Source of the DNA: Halichondria panicea
Taxonomy: Eukaryota > Porifera > Demospongiae > Suberitida > Halichondriidae
Assembly: GCF_963675165.1 (NCBI RefSeq)
Contig: NC_087377.1
Coordinates: forward strand, 15,868,198 to 15,932,197
Length of the DNA stretch: 64,000 nucleotides
Reading direction: 5' to 3'
The notes beneath the pieces are model-generated. The model made no database searches, was not told the DNA's origin, and worked only from the letters and a program-made list of their open reading frames with translations. Shown one piece after another: positions 12,194 through 23,698 of the stretch. Numbering within the stretch: the stretch's first letter is position 1; each line of letters opens with the position of its first letter. Both the position numbers and the translations under genes were made by a program.

Positions 12194-13112
12194 AATGCAG
12201 TTGTGAGTACACAGTTTATGTGATTGCCTACCTCTGCATAACATGTATGACAGTGTGTTAGGGAAAGCATCATTCTTGCTACATACAGAATACTTTGCTG
12301 TTGGTGAAAAACCTTTGCGAATCAGCCAAATCGGCAACCCTTTGCGATCTAACTATTGCGTTCTGGCAAGAATCGTGTGTATTTACCCAAAATTAGGTTT
12401 TGCAATTTTATTGTTTAAAAATTCGCATATGCTCGTAAAACATTCTAGTAATACGGTAACTGTGAGGAGTGTTGTTATTATGGTGGTTTGCAGGTCTGGG
12501 GATATGGCCGCCAACAGGGAAGCTCAGAGGAAGGCTACACACATGAAGGTGCTGCAAATTCAATACTGAAAGTTAGAGTGTGCAACAGATGTACATGTAC
12601 GTACGTGGTCATAATCAAATAGAAGCATTTCCCACAAAGTACAGTTACGAAGCTTTAACATCAAATCTGCCAGTTTCAAAACTAATAACTTGTTGTGTAG
12701 AGGCTATCTAATGCTGTAAACGCATTATTGTCCATCTTAATTATTAATTATGCCTTGGTTTTTATACTGTACAGTAGGTGTACGTGTGTGTGTGTGAGGT
12801 CAAGGTTCATTCATTTTGCCAATTGGCTCAGCTTCATTGTACATGCCCTAAACACGATAATTACCAGTTGTTGTTGTTCTTCCCACGCCCAGTTGAGCGT
12901 CGGCGTCGGGACAGGATCAACGAGCTCATCAAGGTGCTGGCTCAGATAGTGCCTGCTTGTCAGAAGAAAGACGCAACTACTGGTTCCATTGTCGGGGTGA
13001 GTGTGTGTGTCTGTGAGTGTGTGTACTAAAGTACTTTTGGAAAAGCCATCGAAATATCACCAACTTGGTTTTTTTAAGTCTAAAAATGTACCATTGCTTA
13101 TGCTATAGTGTT

Positions 13113-13494
13113 ACCGTATATCTTCTAATTTATCGGACACTTCTAATTACCCCGGACACTCTTTTGGGCAATTTTCGTTGTTCTAATACAACGGACACTC
13201 CAGTGCTTTAATATTACTAAATATTCGAACAATACCTTGAAAAGTTGGGTTACATTCATAGACGGCCAGTAAGACTTAGAGTGCTGCAGTTAGATAGCTT
13301 TGAGTAGCTAGTTTTAGATAGCTAGTGCAACTATTCAGTCGTACCTTGTTCTATTAAACTTAGCTAGCTCGCATGCAGCTGCTTGCTTGTTCTAATTATT
13401 CCGGACACTTCGCATGCTCTATAAAAATCTGTTCCAATTATACCTAGACAATTTCCATTTTTTGCTATCCAATAAATTAGAAGATATACAGTAA
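13113..13494. mobile_element. MITE-like element in USF copy B intron
   Basis: Ends pair as ACCGTATATCTTCTAATTTA and its complement TAAATTAGAAGATATACAGT. It is absent from the corresponding intron of copies A and D. Internal motif CGGACACT recurs several times. No ORF of interest. Confidence 0.7.
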
Positions 13495-14189
13495 CTTGGT
13501 TTTTAAGCCTAAATTTCCTATTATTGCTAAGCATGCACAGTGTGTAGAGCACAGTGAATCCAGCAGAGTTCATTGTGTATACACATGTAGTTAGTTGGAT
13601 ATAAAATTAATGATCTATGATATTTTTTAATAGCAACTAAGCATGTTTTTTGTTATCTCCACGTACATGTCTCACCCTCATGTCATGTTTCCCTGACTGC
13701 AGTATGTGTACAGCAAGGGAACGGTACTGGACAAGACAGTGGACTACTTGAAAGAATAGGAACACAAGCATGAAAAAGCGCTCTGTGTACCTCTAGCTAC
13801 TTCACGACAATCGAGATTATATTTTCTTTGTTTCCGATTGATACCTACTATCAGGGGGCATGTGTTTCAGTAATGGGGGTAGTAGCTCTGAGATGTATGC
13901 TTTGGACACAATAAGTTTCCTGGGCTTTTGCGGGAGTTATGAGGAGATACACGGATGGTCCCAGTAGCCTCGTTCCCAGGCCTTACTTTTTCTTGCTGTT
14001 GTCACTGTTCATCCATAAATCATAGAAAGACATAGTGAGGCAGCAAAGAAAGAAATGGGCGTACAGTTAAGAAAAGTAAGAGGCCTGGTTTGGGAAATCG
14101 CGTGATCCACAAGGATTTTTATGAACGTGGGCGATATGTCGCCCACAATCGTGACGTAAGATATTCTCCCACGCATTCAGAGTTTTAAT

Positions 14190-15130
14190 AAGACTGTACT
14201 GAGACAACCACCAAGCTGTGCTGCAAGTCTGATCAGAGAACCAGCGTGGCCAGCTCCAGAGGAAGTTAGAATTCAGTTCCTTGATAAAGAAGACCAAGAC
14301 AGTGCTAGTGACTCTCCTGTTGTAATGATGGATGCCTTCATCAGAGCTGATCCCGAGCTAGACAAAATAGTACCTCCTTTCACTATTCAACTCAAAGATT
14401 ACTGCTTCGTATCGGTAAGAATTCCGTCCACTACATTAAACTGATATAGTGCTAGTGATCATACAAACTATAATTATAGAGAGGCATAATTATATGAAAT
14501 TGTGTACATCATACATATAGTTTATAGTACAAATAATTATTCCGAATGTAGGTGGAAGAGTTTTGCAAATGTGTGTACGTCAAACACCTTGAATCTACAC
14601 CAGATGGACTCTTCATTATCTGGGGATGGACAGAAGAGAGTATGGATGAGAAAAATGCCTCTGATGACGATCCAGCGTTGATGTCTGACAGTTTGTCAAC
14701 AGAATCAGATAAAAGTGATGACGAGTGTGCAGTCTCAAAAGAAATTAGCACCGTTAATGTTAAGTGTGTTGGTGTCACTCGTGACCCCTTGTATCAAGAA
14801 ACTTTGAAGCTAGCATTTGATATGTTGATCAACGAAAAAAAGATGTTCCAGTGAGATTAAATCCCGAACCTAACAATCCGTATGATTCTCATGGCATTTG
14901 AGTGTAAGATAATTTTGCTGGCTGTTGGAAGGTGTTTGGGTATGTACCCAAGGAACTGTGTGATTTTGTATTGAGTGCTATCGACAAGGGGGACATTCTT
15001 AACGTTGAATTTTCATGGATTAAATACTGTATAAATTATTCGAAGTACCACTCTAGCTCTATCAGTATGTGCACTGCAACTTCTGTCAGATCTACTTCCA
15101 TTCCCAGTTCTTCTGCGTTTAGTTCTGTTC
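14190..15130 (+). pseudogene. HIRAN-like domain protein relic inside the inverted-repeat element
   Basis: An open segment from about 14190 to 14413 (PAWPAPEEVRIQFLDKEDQD ... KDYCFVS) ends at a GTAAGA donor. It joins in phase to a second exon starting 14552 (VEEFCKCVYVKHLES). Downstream the pattern CVGVTRDPLYQ, PVRLNPEPNNPYDS, GYVPKELCDFV and EFSWIKY resembles HIRAN-type domains found in many cnidarian and sponge transposon-linked proteins (from memory, not searched). Two frame breaks, near 14852 and 14905, show decay. Its position between inverted-repeat blocks suggests it was the coding cargo of the element. Confidence 0.5.
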
Positions 15131-15817
15131 ATTGCACTGTTTATTTCAGAGGTTATTTGGGGTTAATCTCTCCAAGTGTGTTGTTAGTAGAAGTACTTGC
15201 TTAGTACCAAATATCAACTGCTAATTGTGTACCGTATTGAAGTAATACAAGAGCCAAATCCAATATGTAAAAACAGAGAAACAAAACTAATTAAAATGGA
15301 TCTCGTGACCTTGTCGCACCTCCTCTGGGCCAGCTCTGGTGGCAGTAGCTACCTGCTATATGATAATGATGACTAAGCTATTCTTGATCTAACCTGTATA
15401 TATAGACTATAGCATGTAGAAAGACACAAGAAAAGGTGATAGTCTGATAGAATAGGATAGAATCTGAACACACAATCTAGACTAGTAGATCATCTAGCTA
15501 AGCCTAAGGTATAGCTAGCTCTAATGCTTGCAAACTTCCAGTTCCAAGTCCATGTCCAGCTTGCTGCAGGCAAAGTTTTATTAGTCATAGATCTCTGCGT
15601 GGGCAGTCCAACTATGGCGCAATATTAGTGCCAAAATTAGAGTATATACGTATTTGTATCTAGGGGGTACTCTTTTTGTAAACTGGTATAGAAAATAAAC
15701 ATTCAGGGGTACACTTTTTATCACTTGGGGATACTCTTATCAGTTTAGGTACACAAATAATTCTTTTGAGGGTACCTACTCTTCCATATTATAATGACCT
15801 GAAGAGTACTGAACTAA

Positions 15818-15945
15818 AAAGAGTACCCTCAAATAAAAAGAGTATATACCCTCAAATAAAAAGAGTACCCTCAAATAAAAAGAGTACCATCAAATAAAAA
15901 GAGTACCCCCAAATAAAAAGAGTACCCCCAAATAATTTCTAAGGT
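15818..15945. repeat. 19-bp minisatellite GAGTACCCTCAAATAAAAA
   Basis: About six imperfect tandem units of GAGTACCCTCAAATAAAAA lie at the end of block C; the inverted copy at 18360-18430 carries fewer units. The repeat keeps no frame. Confidence 0.85.
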
Positions 15946-16035
15946 TAAAGTACACGCACTTTAACCTCTACTTAGAGGTGTGGCTTGTATTTCTATTTAG
16001 AGCGCCCCTTAGAATTGTGAGCAATATATTAATCA

Positions 16036-16154
16036 TTGAACAGTCCCTTGGAAGTCTGGTGTATTAAACTACGCTGGAAGCTGCTGATATTAATCTTTAT
16101 GGTTATTGAACAGTCCCTTGGAAGTCTGGTGTAACTACGCTGGAAGCTGCTGAT
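16036..16154. repeat. Two direct copies of a 50-bp unit
   Basis: GAACAGTCCCTTGGAAGTCT begins both units (near 16039 and 16108), each running to GGAAGCTGCTGAT. This is a local duplication in otherwise featureless AT-rich sequence between block C and the RecQ-like relic. Confidence 0.8.
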
Positions 16155-16612
16155 AGCTGATTTATAGAGAACTGTTGACTGATATTGTTGATGGCTCGTT
16201 GAGTCAAACAGAGGCAGAAGCCCTGGGCTATGTAGCACACGCTATCTTTAGAGGACATGCTGGTGGCGAGACCATACAGTTGCGAGTAGATTTTGTACAC
16301 CTACCTTAGCTTCTGAAGAAGTGGGAAGGCCTTCATCAGATCCCTTATGATATTATTAATTTTTATGAGACTAGATAAAAAAATTATAATTATGGTGCTT
16401 TTATTATAGCCTCTACACTAGCCTCGATTCCAAGCCGCTGAGAAAGACGGCCTGGTATACACACGCATGCGCCAGAATTACCCAGAATCTGGGTAATCGT
16501 AAATTGCAGTATATTTATCAGTATTCTTATTCCACATTAGTTTGTAAAACATTGATATCCGTTTCATTTATAATGATGTCATTGAAAAAAGAAATCTAGT
16601 CCAAGTTGTGTA

Positions 16613-17000
16613 ATGGCTGCTACCTTCTCTTCTGCTCTCGCGTACGCGTTATCCTGTGTTGGAAAACCAGGTCTAGTCTTGAAAGACAAGCAGCTGGAGG
16701 CATTAAAGTGTCTGTACGCTGGTGTTTATGTGGGTACCGTACCGACCGGCTATGGCAAGTCCCAGAGCAAGTCCATCTGCTTTCCAGACACTCCCTTTCT
16801 TGATTGATGTGAAGCTTGACAGGACCAGTGCACCTCTCTCTGAAAGAAGTGTTGTGATGGTGATTTCTCCTCTTGTTTCTCTGAGTGAAGCCATCTTCAA
16901 AGTGTTGGTGTGTCTGTTCGACGTTCAGTGCCATTCTCTCTGGAAGGAAGTATTGTTGTGACATTTGCCGAAAATTGGTCACAGAGTAAGTACGTGGTAT
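16613..17000 (+). pseudogene. RecQ-like DNA helicase N-terminal fragment
   Basis: From an ATG at 16613 the frame reads MAATFSSALAYALSC ... LKDKQLEALKCLY and reaches a Walker A-like PTGYGKS. An insertion-like disturbance (QSKS) and a frameshift follow, and the next frame continues LPFLIDVKLD ... VVMVISPLVSL. That order (Q motif, Walker A, motif Ia) matches RecQ-type helicase proteins dispersed in many invertebrate genomes. The remainder of the helicase core is missing. It lies within the inverted-repeat complex, so transposon capture or association is likely. A domain search would settle the family. Confidence 0.6.
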
Positions 17001-17489
17001 CTGATCCGAGAACTGTGTGGCCTGAATGTGTTTACAATCCGAGGGACTTGTGTGTATCCGATCCGAGGGACTTGTTGCTTGAGTGTGTATTAATGGATAG
17101 TGCTTTCAATGGTAAATCTATTGTGTAAATCAATAAGTTAGTCCTCACATTATGTTACGTCACAGCCACTGTACTTATCCACATTTATTTTTTACCCACA
17201 GGTTTAACTAATTTCTTATGAGATTAACTTGTCGCCTGAGTGTGTATCCAATCCGAGCCTCAAGTTAATGAATAAATCTACAGAGCTGATGTTTTACTTA
17301 GCTGTCTCTGTCTACAGTATATACAGAGAGGTAGCCTCTTCTTTTTCTTTTTTCTGTTCTTTATCATATCACAATAAGATAAAATACTGTTTTAACGTTC
17401 AATGAGATAAAATACGGTAAATAATAAATTAATTGTCCACCCACGCCCCAACAGTAAATACCAGGCCCACTATTCAAGGGGCTGGAGTC

Positions 17490-19808
17490 GAGGCTACCTC
17501 TACACAGGCTCTCCTTTTTCTGTTCTTTATCACGATCGTTCAATAAGATAAAATACTGTCTTAATCGTTCAATGAGATAAAATACGGTATTAATTGGAGG
17601 AATAAAGAAAGAAATAGACGTAGAGTTAGGAAAAAGGAGAGCCTGTATCGGGAAGTCGCGTGAGGGTAGAAGGGTGAAAATGAGCGTGGGCATGCTGAGC
17701 TAGAGATGTTGGACTGCCCACGCAGATATCTATGACTAATAAAACTTTGCCTGCAGCGAGCTGGACATGGACTTGGAACTGGAAGTTTGCAAGCACTATA
17801 GCTAGCTAGCTATATACTTTAGGGTTAGCTAGCCTAGATGATCTACTAGTCTAGATTGTGTGTTCAGATTCTATCAGACTATTACCTTTTCTTGTGTCTT
17901 TCTACATGCTAGTATAGATCAAGAATAGCTTAGTCATCATTATCATATAGCAGGTAGCTACTGCCACCAGAGCTGGCCACGCTGGTTCTCTGATCTGACT
18001 TGCAGCACAGCTTGGGTGGTTGTCTCAGTACAGTTTTATTAACTCTGAATGCGTGGGAGAATACCTTACGTCACAATTGTGGGCTACATATCGCCCACGT
18101 TCATAAAAATCCTTGTGGATCACGCGATTTCCCAAACCAGGCCTTACTTTTTCTTAACTGTACGCCCATTTCTTTCTTTGCTGCCTCACTATGACTTTCT
18201 TGTGATTTATGGATGAACAGTGACAACAGAAAGAAAAAGTAAGGCCTGGGAACGAGGCTACTTTTATTACATGGACAAAACGTACTCAAGTCTAAGGATG
18301 CGCTCTAAATAGAAATACACGTAGAGGTTAAAGTACGTGAACTTTAACCTTAGAAATTATTTGGGGGTACTCTTTTTATTTGAGGGTACTCTTTTTAGTT
18401 CAGTATGGAAAATAATAATATTTGAGGGTACTCTTCAGATCATTATAATATGGAAGAGTAGGTACCCTCAAAAGAATTATTTGTGTACCTAAACTGACAA
18501 GAGTATCCCCAAGTGATAAAAAGTGTACCCCTGAATGTTTATTTTCTATACCAGTTTACAAAAAGAGTACCCCCTAGATACAAATACGTATATACTCTAA
18601 TTTTGGCACTAATAATGCGCCATAGTCCAACATCTCTAGCTCAGCATGCCCACGCTCATTTTCACCCTTCTACCACCCTTCTACCGTCACGCGACTTCCC
18701 GATACAGGCTCTCCTTTTTCCTAACTTTACGTTTATTTCTTTCTTTATTCCTCCAATTAATACCGTATTTTATCTCATTGAACGATAATACTATGATATT
18801 ATCCTATGGATACTGAAGATTATCACGAGTCTGTGCCAGTAACTGCACGAGTGCCTGCAAGGCACGAGTGACAGTTACTAGGCACGGACGAGTGATAATC
18901 ATCAGTATCCATGGGATAATGCATTTATTGCTTGGCAACCAAAATGCAGGTTGAATCTGCGCATGCGCAACATGCGGTTGCTTTATCAACCAGAAGAATG
19001 CGTAGCAACAAAATTGATTTCTCCCAGTTGAAGACGAGTTTAAGAGAAAGAAAACAGCTAGAAAGACAAAGAAATAAGACTCTAGAACACCAAGAGAGCT
19101 TGCAGAAGGCTACTTAAAGATTTTGTAGAGAACAGACAAGAAAAAAGACAAGAAAAACGTTGACAACCAGCAACCCTTTTTGAAAATGGATAGTTCTGAA
19201 GGATAAACAGCATGTGCTTGCTTTCTATCATGCTCCAGTGTATCAGAAGAGGAAACATGCACCGCTATAACTGAAGAAAAGTGTGACAACTGTTTTTGAA
19301 GCCAAAACGACTTTATACAAGCCTGAACAGGCTTATATGGTGGTGCAGTACACTTCTACATGTGCAATACTCCGCTCAAAGCACCCACTTCCAACACTGA
19401 TGCCTGTTTGATGCGTTAAATATGAACACTGACAACCTCCTGACCCTCAGCTTCACTGCAAAAAGAGCACAGAAGTGATACAGAGCATCAGAAAACAAGA
19501 AAAGAGACTGATAAACATTGCAATGCATAATTATAAGTGTGTAAACTATGTTTTTCTTGTTCTCTCACTGCTGAAAACGTTTTATTCCAAATAAGAATCA
19601 CTTCCTAGTGTGCAATAACAAGTGTGCAATAATACTTCCGGGTGTGCAATATGGAAAAATATCTGCACAGTCGGTGATGAGTCGCTTCCTGTGCAATTTG
19701 AATGTAAAACGCTGATGTCAGCACTTATTAAAAAGCAATAAAGTATTTTATCTTATTGAACGATTGTGATAAAGAACAGAAAAAGGAGAGCCTGTGTAGA
19801 GGCTAGGT
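17490..19808. mobile_element. TIR element overlapping the inverted-repeat complex
   Basis: The left end GGCTACCTCTACACAGGCTC and the right end GAGCCTGTGTAGAGGCTAGG pair over roughly 70 bp, including AAAAAGGAGAG and TGATAAAGAACAG. It encloses blocks B', A', C' and D' and a hairpin at 18797-18918, so the elements are nested. A 61-aa frame at 18932-19117 is unrecognised and may be noise. Confidence 0.6.
18797..18918. repeat. Palindromic hairpin with CACGAG/GTGCC motifs
   Basis: GATTATCACGAG(T) on the left pairs with CGAGTGATAATC on the right, with CAGTAACTG/CAGTTACT and GTGCCTGCAAGGCAC inside. The whole 120 nt can fold back nearly end to end. Probably a foldback MITE. Confidence 0.7.
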
Positions 19809-21230
19809 CCCAGAGCCACTATGTAGACTTCATTGTAAAACATCACGTGAATCACTTCAGTTTCCAATCCCTCTTCTACTCTCATCTATGATGCAATCAA
19901 CCGAATAGTGGGTAATGATCAACCATGATTGTTGTTAAAAACGATGGATGCCAAACGTTCAAGTCAAAAATTGAGCCTTGCAGCTCTCTTCTCACTCTTG
20001 CAGCTACCAATAGTTAGAGTTCTAATGCAGAGCTAACTACTAAGTAGAGTAGTAACACTCGGTAAATAAGTTTTGCTACGGACTCTTCTGAAAAGGCTGC
20101 AATAGCATTCCAAGTAAGCAAAACTAGGCATAACTAGAGAAAGAAGCATTATTTTGCAAATCCATGAATTTAAATCCAAGTAAACATAACTAGAAGCCTA
20201 TAGAAACTCTTACTTGCACTTGATTCATCCTTGAGCAGCTGTAGCGGTCTACACACACAGACACACAAACACACTACCGTATACGTACCTCGCTTGCAGC
20301 TTGAGCATGGGCACAGACGCATAACAACTACAGTGCAACAACCTAAGAGAGTAGATTTTTTTTATTTTTCACATTATTTTGTGGCATATCTTCTGAAGTA
20401 AAAGTGATATGATCTATTTGAGTGCAGGTACTGAAAGTTCAACTATTGGCGCTTCCATTGGACCACCACCTGTTACATCATATGACATCATCACTATGAA
20501 ATGGCTGTCTGAAGATGTGTACCTCCAAAAATATGTTAGGAATAGAAGTAGCTTATTTGTTTGAGTTAAGATCTGAAATTTGTTGTGTATGTACCTGAGT
20601 ATATTGCTCATCTTTTGAGCTTCAACGGAAGTCTGGGCTACTAGTAAGTTCTGAGAAATACTGCATTTTGTTGTTTTTTGCTGGCAAATATGTTAGGAAT
20701 ACAACTTTCGATTTTATGCTAGTTAAGGTCTGATTTTTGAGAAGGATGTACTACAATAGTGTAAAATTCATTTGCACTAACTTACAGGAGCTAAACAAGT
20801 ATCTTCTTTGCTAGAGCGGCCCTTCTTGTCAAAAATGGTGATTTTGCTCCGTTTTGCTACTTTTGCGACGTATGCAATGATATTCATTGATTTGTGACAT
20901 CACAAATCATCTTCTTGTTATTTGCTACATCCAAAGGTCATTGATGTCTACCTGCAAATACACAGTTGGTGCTGGTCATTCCGTGTCACAGGGGCGTGGC
21001 AATTGAGCTTACTACGTAGCCACGCCCCAAAAGTCAAGTCATCTTGTGTTGCAAACCTCCGATTTTATCGTATTTAATAGCATCTTTATAATAGTGCTGC
21101 AATAATTATAGTGTGCTTAGATCAATAATAGTATTTATTTCAGGCCCAAATTGCAAATTGTACTTGAAAATAACCAGCTAAGCTATAACCTTCATAGTAT
21201 GTGTTTGGACCACCACCTACTGTTTCATTA
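19809..21230. other. Repeat-derived spacer with no gene seen
   Basis: The start resembles the termini of the family at 59834-61374 (CACGTGA ... TTTCCAATCCCTCTTCTACT near 19850). The segment around 20010-20160 is related to 63100-63260, an insertion in USF copy E. A perfect 10-bp inverted repeat GGGGCGTGGC/GCCACGCCCC occurs at 20991-21000 and 21019-21028. From about 21048 the sequence is homologous to the gene X region. No coding exon can be supported. Confidence 0.5.
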
Positions 21231-22111
21231 TAATATTAGTATCAACCAGGTGAGGTGGACTTTTTACTGCCAACATTTTCACTGTTCTGTTTGAAACTAG
21301 TATGTTGAAGAGTGCGCCAGTAGACTACCGTCATGTAGCAAGCTCTGACAAGGGCTCTAATGACACGAGTATTTGACCTTATAGCCAGGGGTCGTGTTAT
21401 GGTGAAGTTGCTTGAGACTATTATAGCCATTGCCTTGGTTACATGTGCAGTGTTTGAAGACGTGCTTGTGTGTGTACAGTTATTATTGTTTGGCCATAAT
21501 TCGTAGTAACACGTGTTTTCTCCCTACTAGACCTGAGGATTTGTATCAACCAGGTGAGGTGGACTTTGACCCCAATGAGGAGAGCTTACTAGCGGAGCTT
21601 CACGCAACGAAAAATTAATGCTGGAGAAGTGAGTGATAGCATGTCAGACAACTACACACATTGTAGGTCTCTTTCTGAGAGCTTTGTTGACTTGTGTAGT
21701 CATCTGGTGTTGCAAACCTCCGATTTTATCGTATTTAATAGCATCTTTAATAGTGCTGCAATAATTATAGTGTGCTTAGATCAATAATAGTATTTATTTC
21801 AGGCCCAAATTGCAAATTGTACTTAATTGAAAATAACCAGCTAATCTATAACCTTCATAGTATGTGTTTGGACCTGTGCCATCACCTACTGTTTCATTAT
21901 AATATTAGTGCAATAAAGTACGTGTCTATGATGCTATGCTAAAACTCCTTTCTCACCTCTAGTCTAGTTTTTTTATTGCTCCCGTTACTTGCTGCTTAGC
22001 CAGATCATAAAAAAAAAAAATTATATACTATTGTATAACACTCCTCTGGTTTCTATAGATCTTTATTATTTATGTCAACAGCCGAGGGTAGCACTTCAGT
22101 GCTCTAGTTCT

Positions 22112-22565
22112 AATTAGAAAATGCTTGTAGTAATACTGCAATCTGATAGGTCACTGAGAGGTCCATTATTTCACTTATGGACCTGAGGTCTTCTAAGTAG
22201 GTCTATTATACTGATTATGCCTACAGGCAAGATGATGTCAAGATTAACTTGTATGGAACATGGCAACATCACACAGTTTATGTTGAAGTCATAGTAACGA
22301 TGATACAGTGCATCATTAAAAGATTGCAGTATTACTACAAGCATTTTCTAATTAGAATTAGAAAATGCTTGTAGTAATACTGCAATCTGATAGGTCACTG
22401 AGAGGTCCATTATTTCACTTATTGACCTGAGGTCTTCTAAGTAGGTCTATTATACTGATTATGCCTACAGGCAAGATGATGTCAAGATTAACTTGTATGG
22501 AACATGGCAACATCACACAGTTTATGTTGAAGTCATAGTAACGATGATACAGTGCATCATTAAAA
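22112..22565. repeat. Tandem pair of ~240-bp MITE copies
   Basis: TTAGAAAATGCTTGTAGTAA begins units near 22114 and 22355 that are almost identical over about 205 nt. The first unit ends with the inverted complement of its start (TTACTACAAGCATTTTCTAA, near 22330). The second lacks that end and stops at an A/T run. It looks like one intact MITE plus a 3'-truncated copy inserted at its edge. Confidence 0.8.
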
Positions 22566-22879
22566 ATTAATTTTTTTTTAAGTTTTGCGTTCTGCAGTGC
22601 TGCTTTGCAGCTTTATCTCTCTTATGCAGCTACAATAGCTAGTGCTCTAGTGCAGAGCTAACTACTATGACAATAGCAACTTTTTATTTGCAATGCGTGA
22701 TTCTCAAGAAACAGAAACTGCCTTCATCAATGTGAGTTTTTTTATGTAGACTAGCCAGAGCAAAGCTTTAACGTTGCTTGAGGCTTGTAGAAACTCTTGG
22801 TTTCAGAGTCTTCTTTGTGTTAATATAGCCTAGCTTGCTTAGCACTATTCTAAATCAGTTATAGGCCTCGTCAACGGTC

Positions 22880-22975
22880 ACTATGGAGTTTTGAGACCCT
22901 CAGGCCCTTAGTAGCACCCTCGCTACGCTCGAGATGCTACAGCCTCGGGCCTTCAGGTCTCAAAACCCCATAGAG
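22880..22975. repeat. Hairpin with TGAGACC/GGTCTCA arms
   Basis: CTATGGAGTTTTGAGACC pairs with GGTCTCAAAACCCCATAG with about 55 nt between, itself partly self-complementary (CCTCAGGCCC ... CGGGCCTTCAGG). A small foldback repeat in the gene X region of unit B only. Confidence 0.75.
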
Positions 22976-23698
22976 ACCTTGGACTCAGTCTATAACTATT
23001 ATTTGTAGATTGACTGATTGATTTGTCTTCTGTACTATTGTTTGATTTTTCCACCCCTCATCTTTTCCGGCCCCCAGTTATGCAGCCATTTTTCAGCCCG
23101 GCCAAGTGTTGAGGAGACAAGAAGAGGCACTGAGAATGGAGGTAGAGGTACAGAGTACATTAGCTGGAAAATGCATTTATGTCATACTTTGTAGAGTCCC
23201 TTAAAGTCATTCAAGGTCAGCTATAGTGTGTACTATTGGAAGGTGTGCAATGTACAATCATGTACGACCCCCCCCCCCACACACACACACCTTTAGGCCT
23301 ACTATGCTGCTAAGAAAGAGGGGCCCCACGTAAACTGGTCCCTCAGTGTGACTATGACCATGTGACTCTTTAACCCCTCAGTTCCCGAGCCCCACCCCTC
23401 ACTGTCTGTCTCGGAAGAGGAGACACACTTTGTATTCTGGGAGAAGGTGTCCACCCTACCCTCGGACAAGACCCCAACCAAGGACCTGAACTTGTTATGA
23501 GACTGTTAAATATTATTTTGTCTGTTTTTGTACTATTTTCTGGCAATGTAATTATGTATGTACCACTTCATGTCATCATAATAACTATAATTATGCGATA
23601 AAATTCTGTTGCAACTTAATTGTCTCAACATAATAAAAAGAATATCAATATCGTTATAAACTCATCGCACAATTAAAGAGAAACAATTAACAAAATAA

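Larger units (their letters stand above)
10213..13759 (+). pseudogene. USF-like bHLH-leucine zipper gene, copy B (disrupted, zipper lost)
   Basis: Exons: 10213-10265, about 10733-10894, 11113-11298, 11520-11648 (interrupted), 12494-12548, 12893-12996, and 13703-13759. The exon near 10733 preserves the good frame (TEPTDVETVTIATEEVV ... VHDTQ) that copies A and D have lost. Lesions: exon 11113-11298 ends with extra bases (CAAAAATTAATG for CAAAATG). A 545-bp foldback element is inserted in the USF-specific-region exon six bases before the donor-side TT. Exon 12494-12548 reads CACATGAAG for CACAATGAAG, shifting frame. The last exon reaches TAG at 13757 after YLKE, where homology to other copies stops, so the leucine zipper is gone. 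The bHLH exon itself is intact (VERRRRDRINEL). Confidence 0.8.
13960..18790. mobile_element. Composite of nested large inverted repeats
   Basis: Four blocks recur in inverted orientation. Block A is 13965-14260 and about 17965-18265 (GAGGCTAC/GTAGCCTC ends, AAGGCCTGG). Block B is 15320-15610 and 17705-17965. Block C is 15620-15965 and 18290-18610, and block D is about 17500-17700 and 18625-18790. On the left, A and B are separated by about 1.06 kb of coding relic (HIRAN-like). On the right they are contiguous, so the right copy looks like an internally deleted derivative. The whole complex starts just after the truncation of USF copy B and is probably responsible for it. Confidence 0.7.
21240..23500 (+). 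pseudogene. Gene X tail, copy B
   Basis: The exon around 21534-21618 encodes EDLYQPGEVDFDPNEESLL, but copy B lacks the LATSGSNAPGV section present in copy D. The later exons are near 23068-23142 and 23382-23500, ending DLNLL and stop. The block 21048-21240 is repeated at 21707-21910, with the 5' copy ending abruptly in a stray CAACCAGGTGAGGTGGACTT, a fragment of the EDLYQPG exon. This points to a local duplication with rearrangement. Function unknown; probably non-functional here. Confidence 0.45.

Noticed and set aside
15790-15945. Possible CRISPR-like array (GAGTACC repeats)
   Set aside because: 19-bp units are directly adjacent without unique spacers and the genome is eukaryotic; it is a minisatellite.
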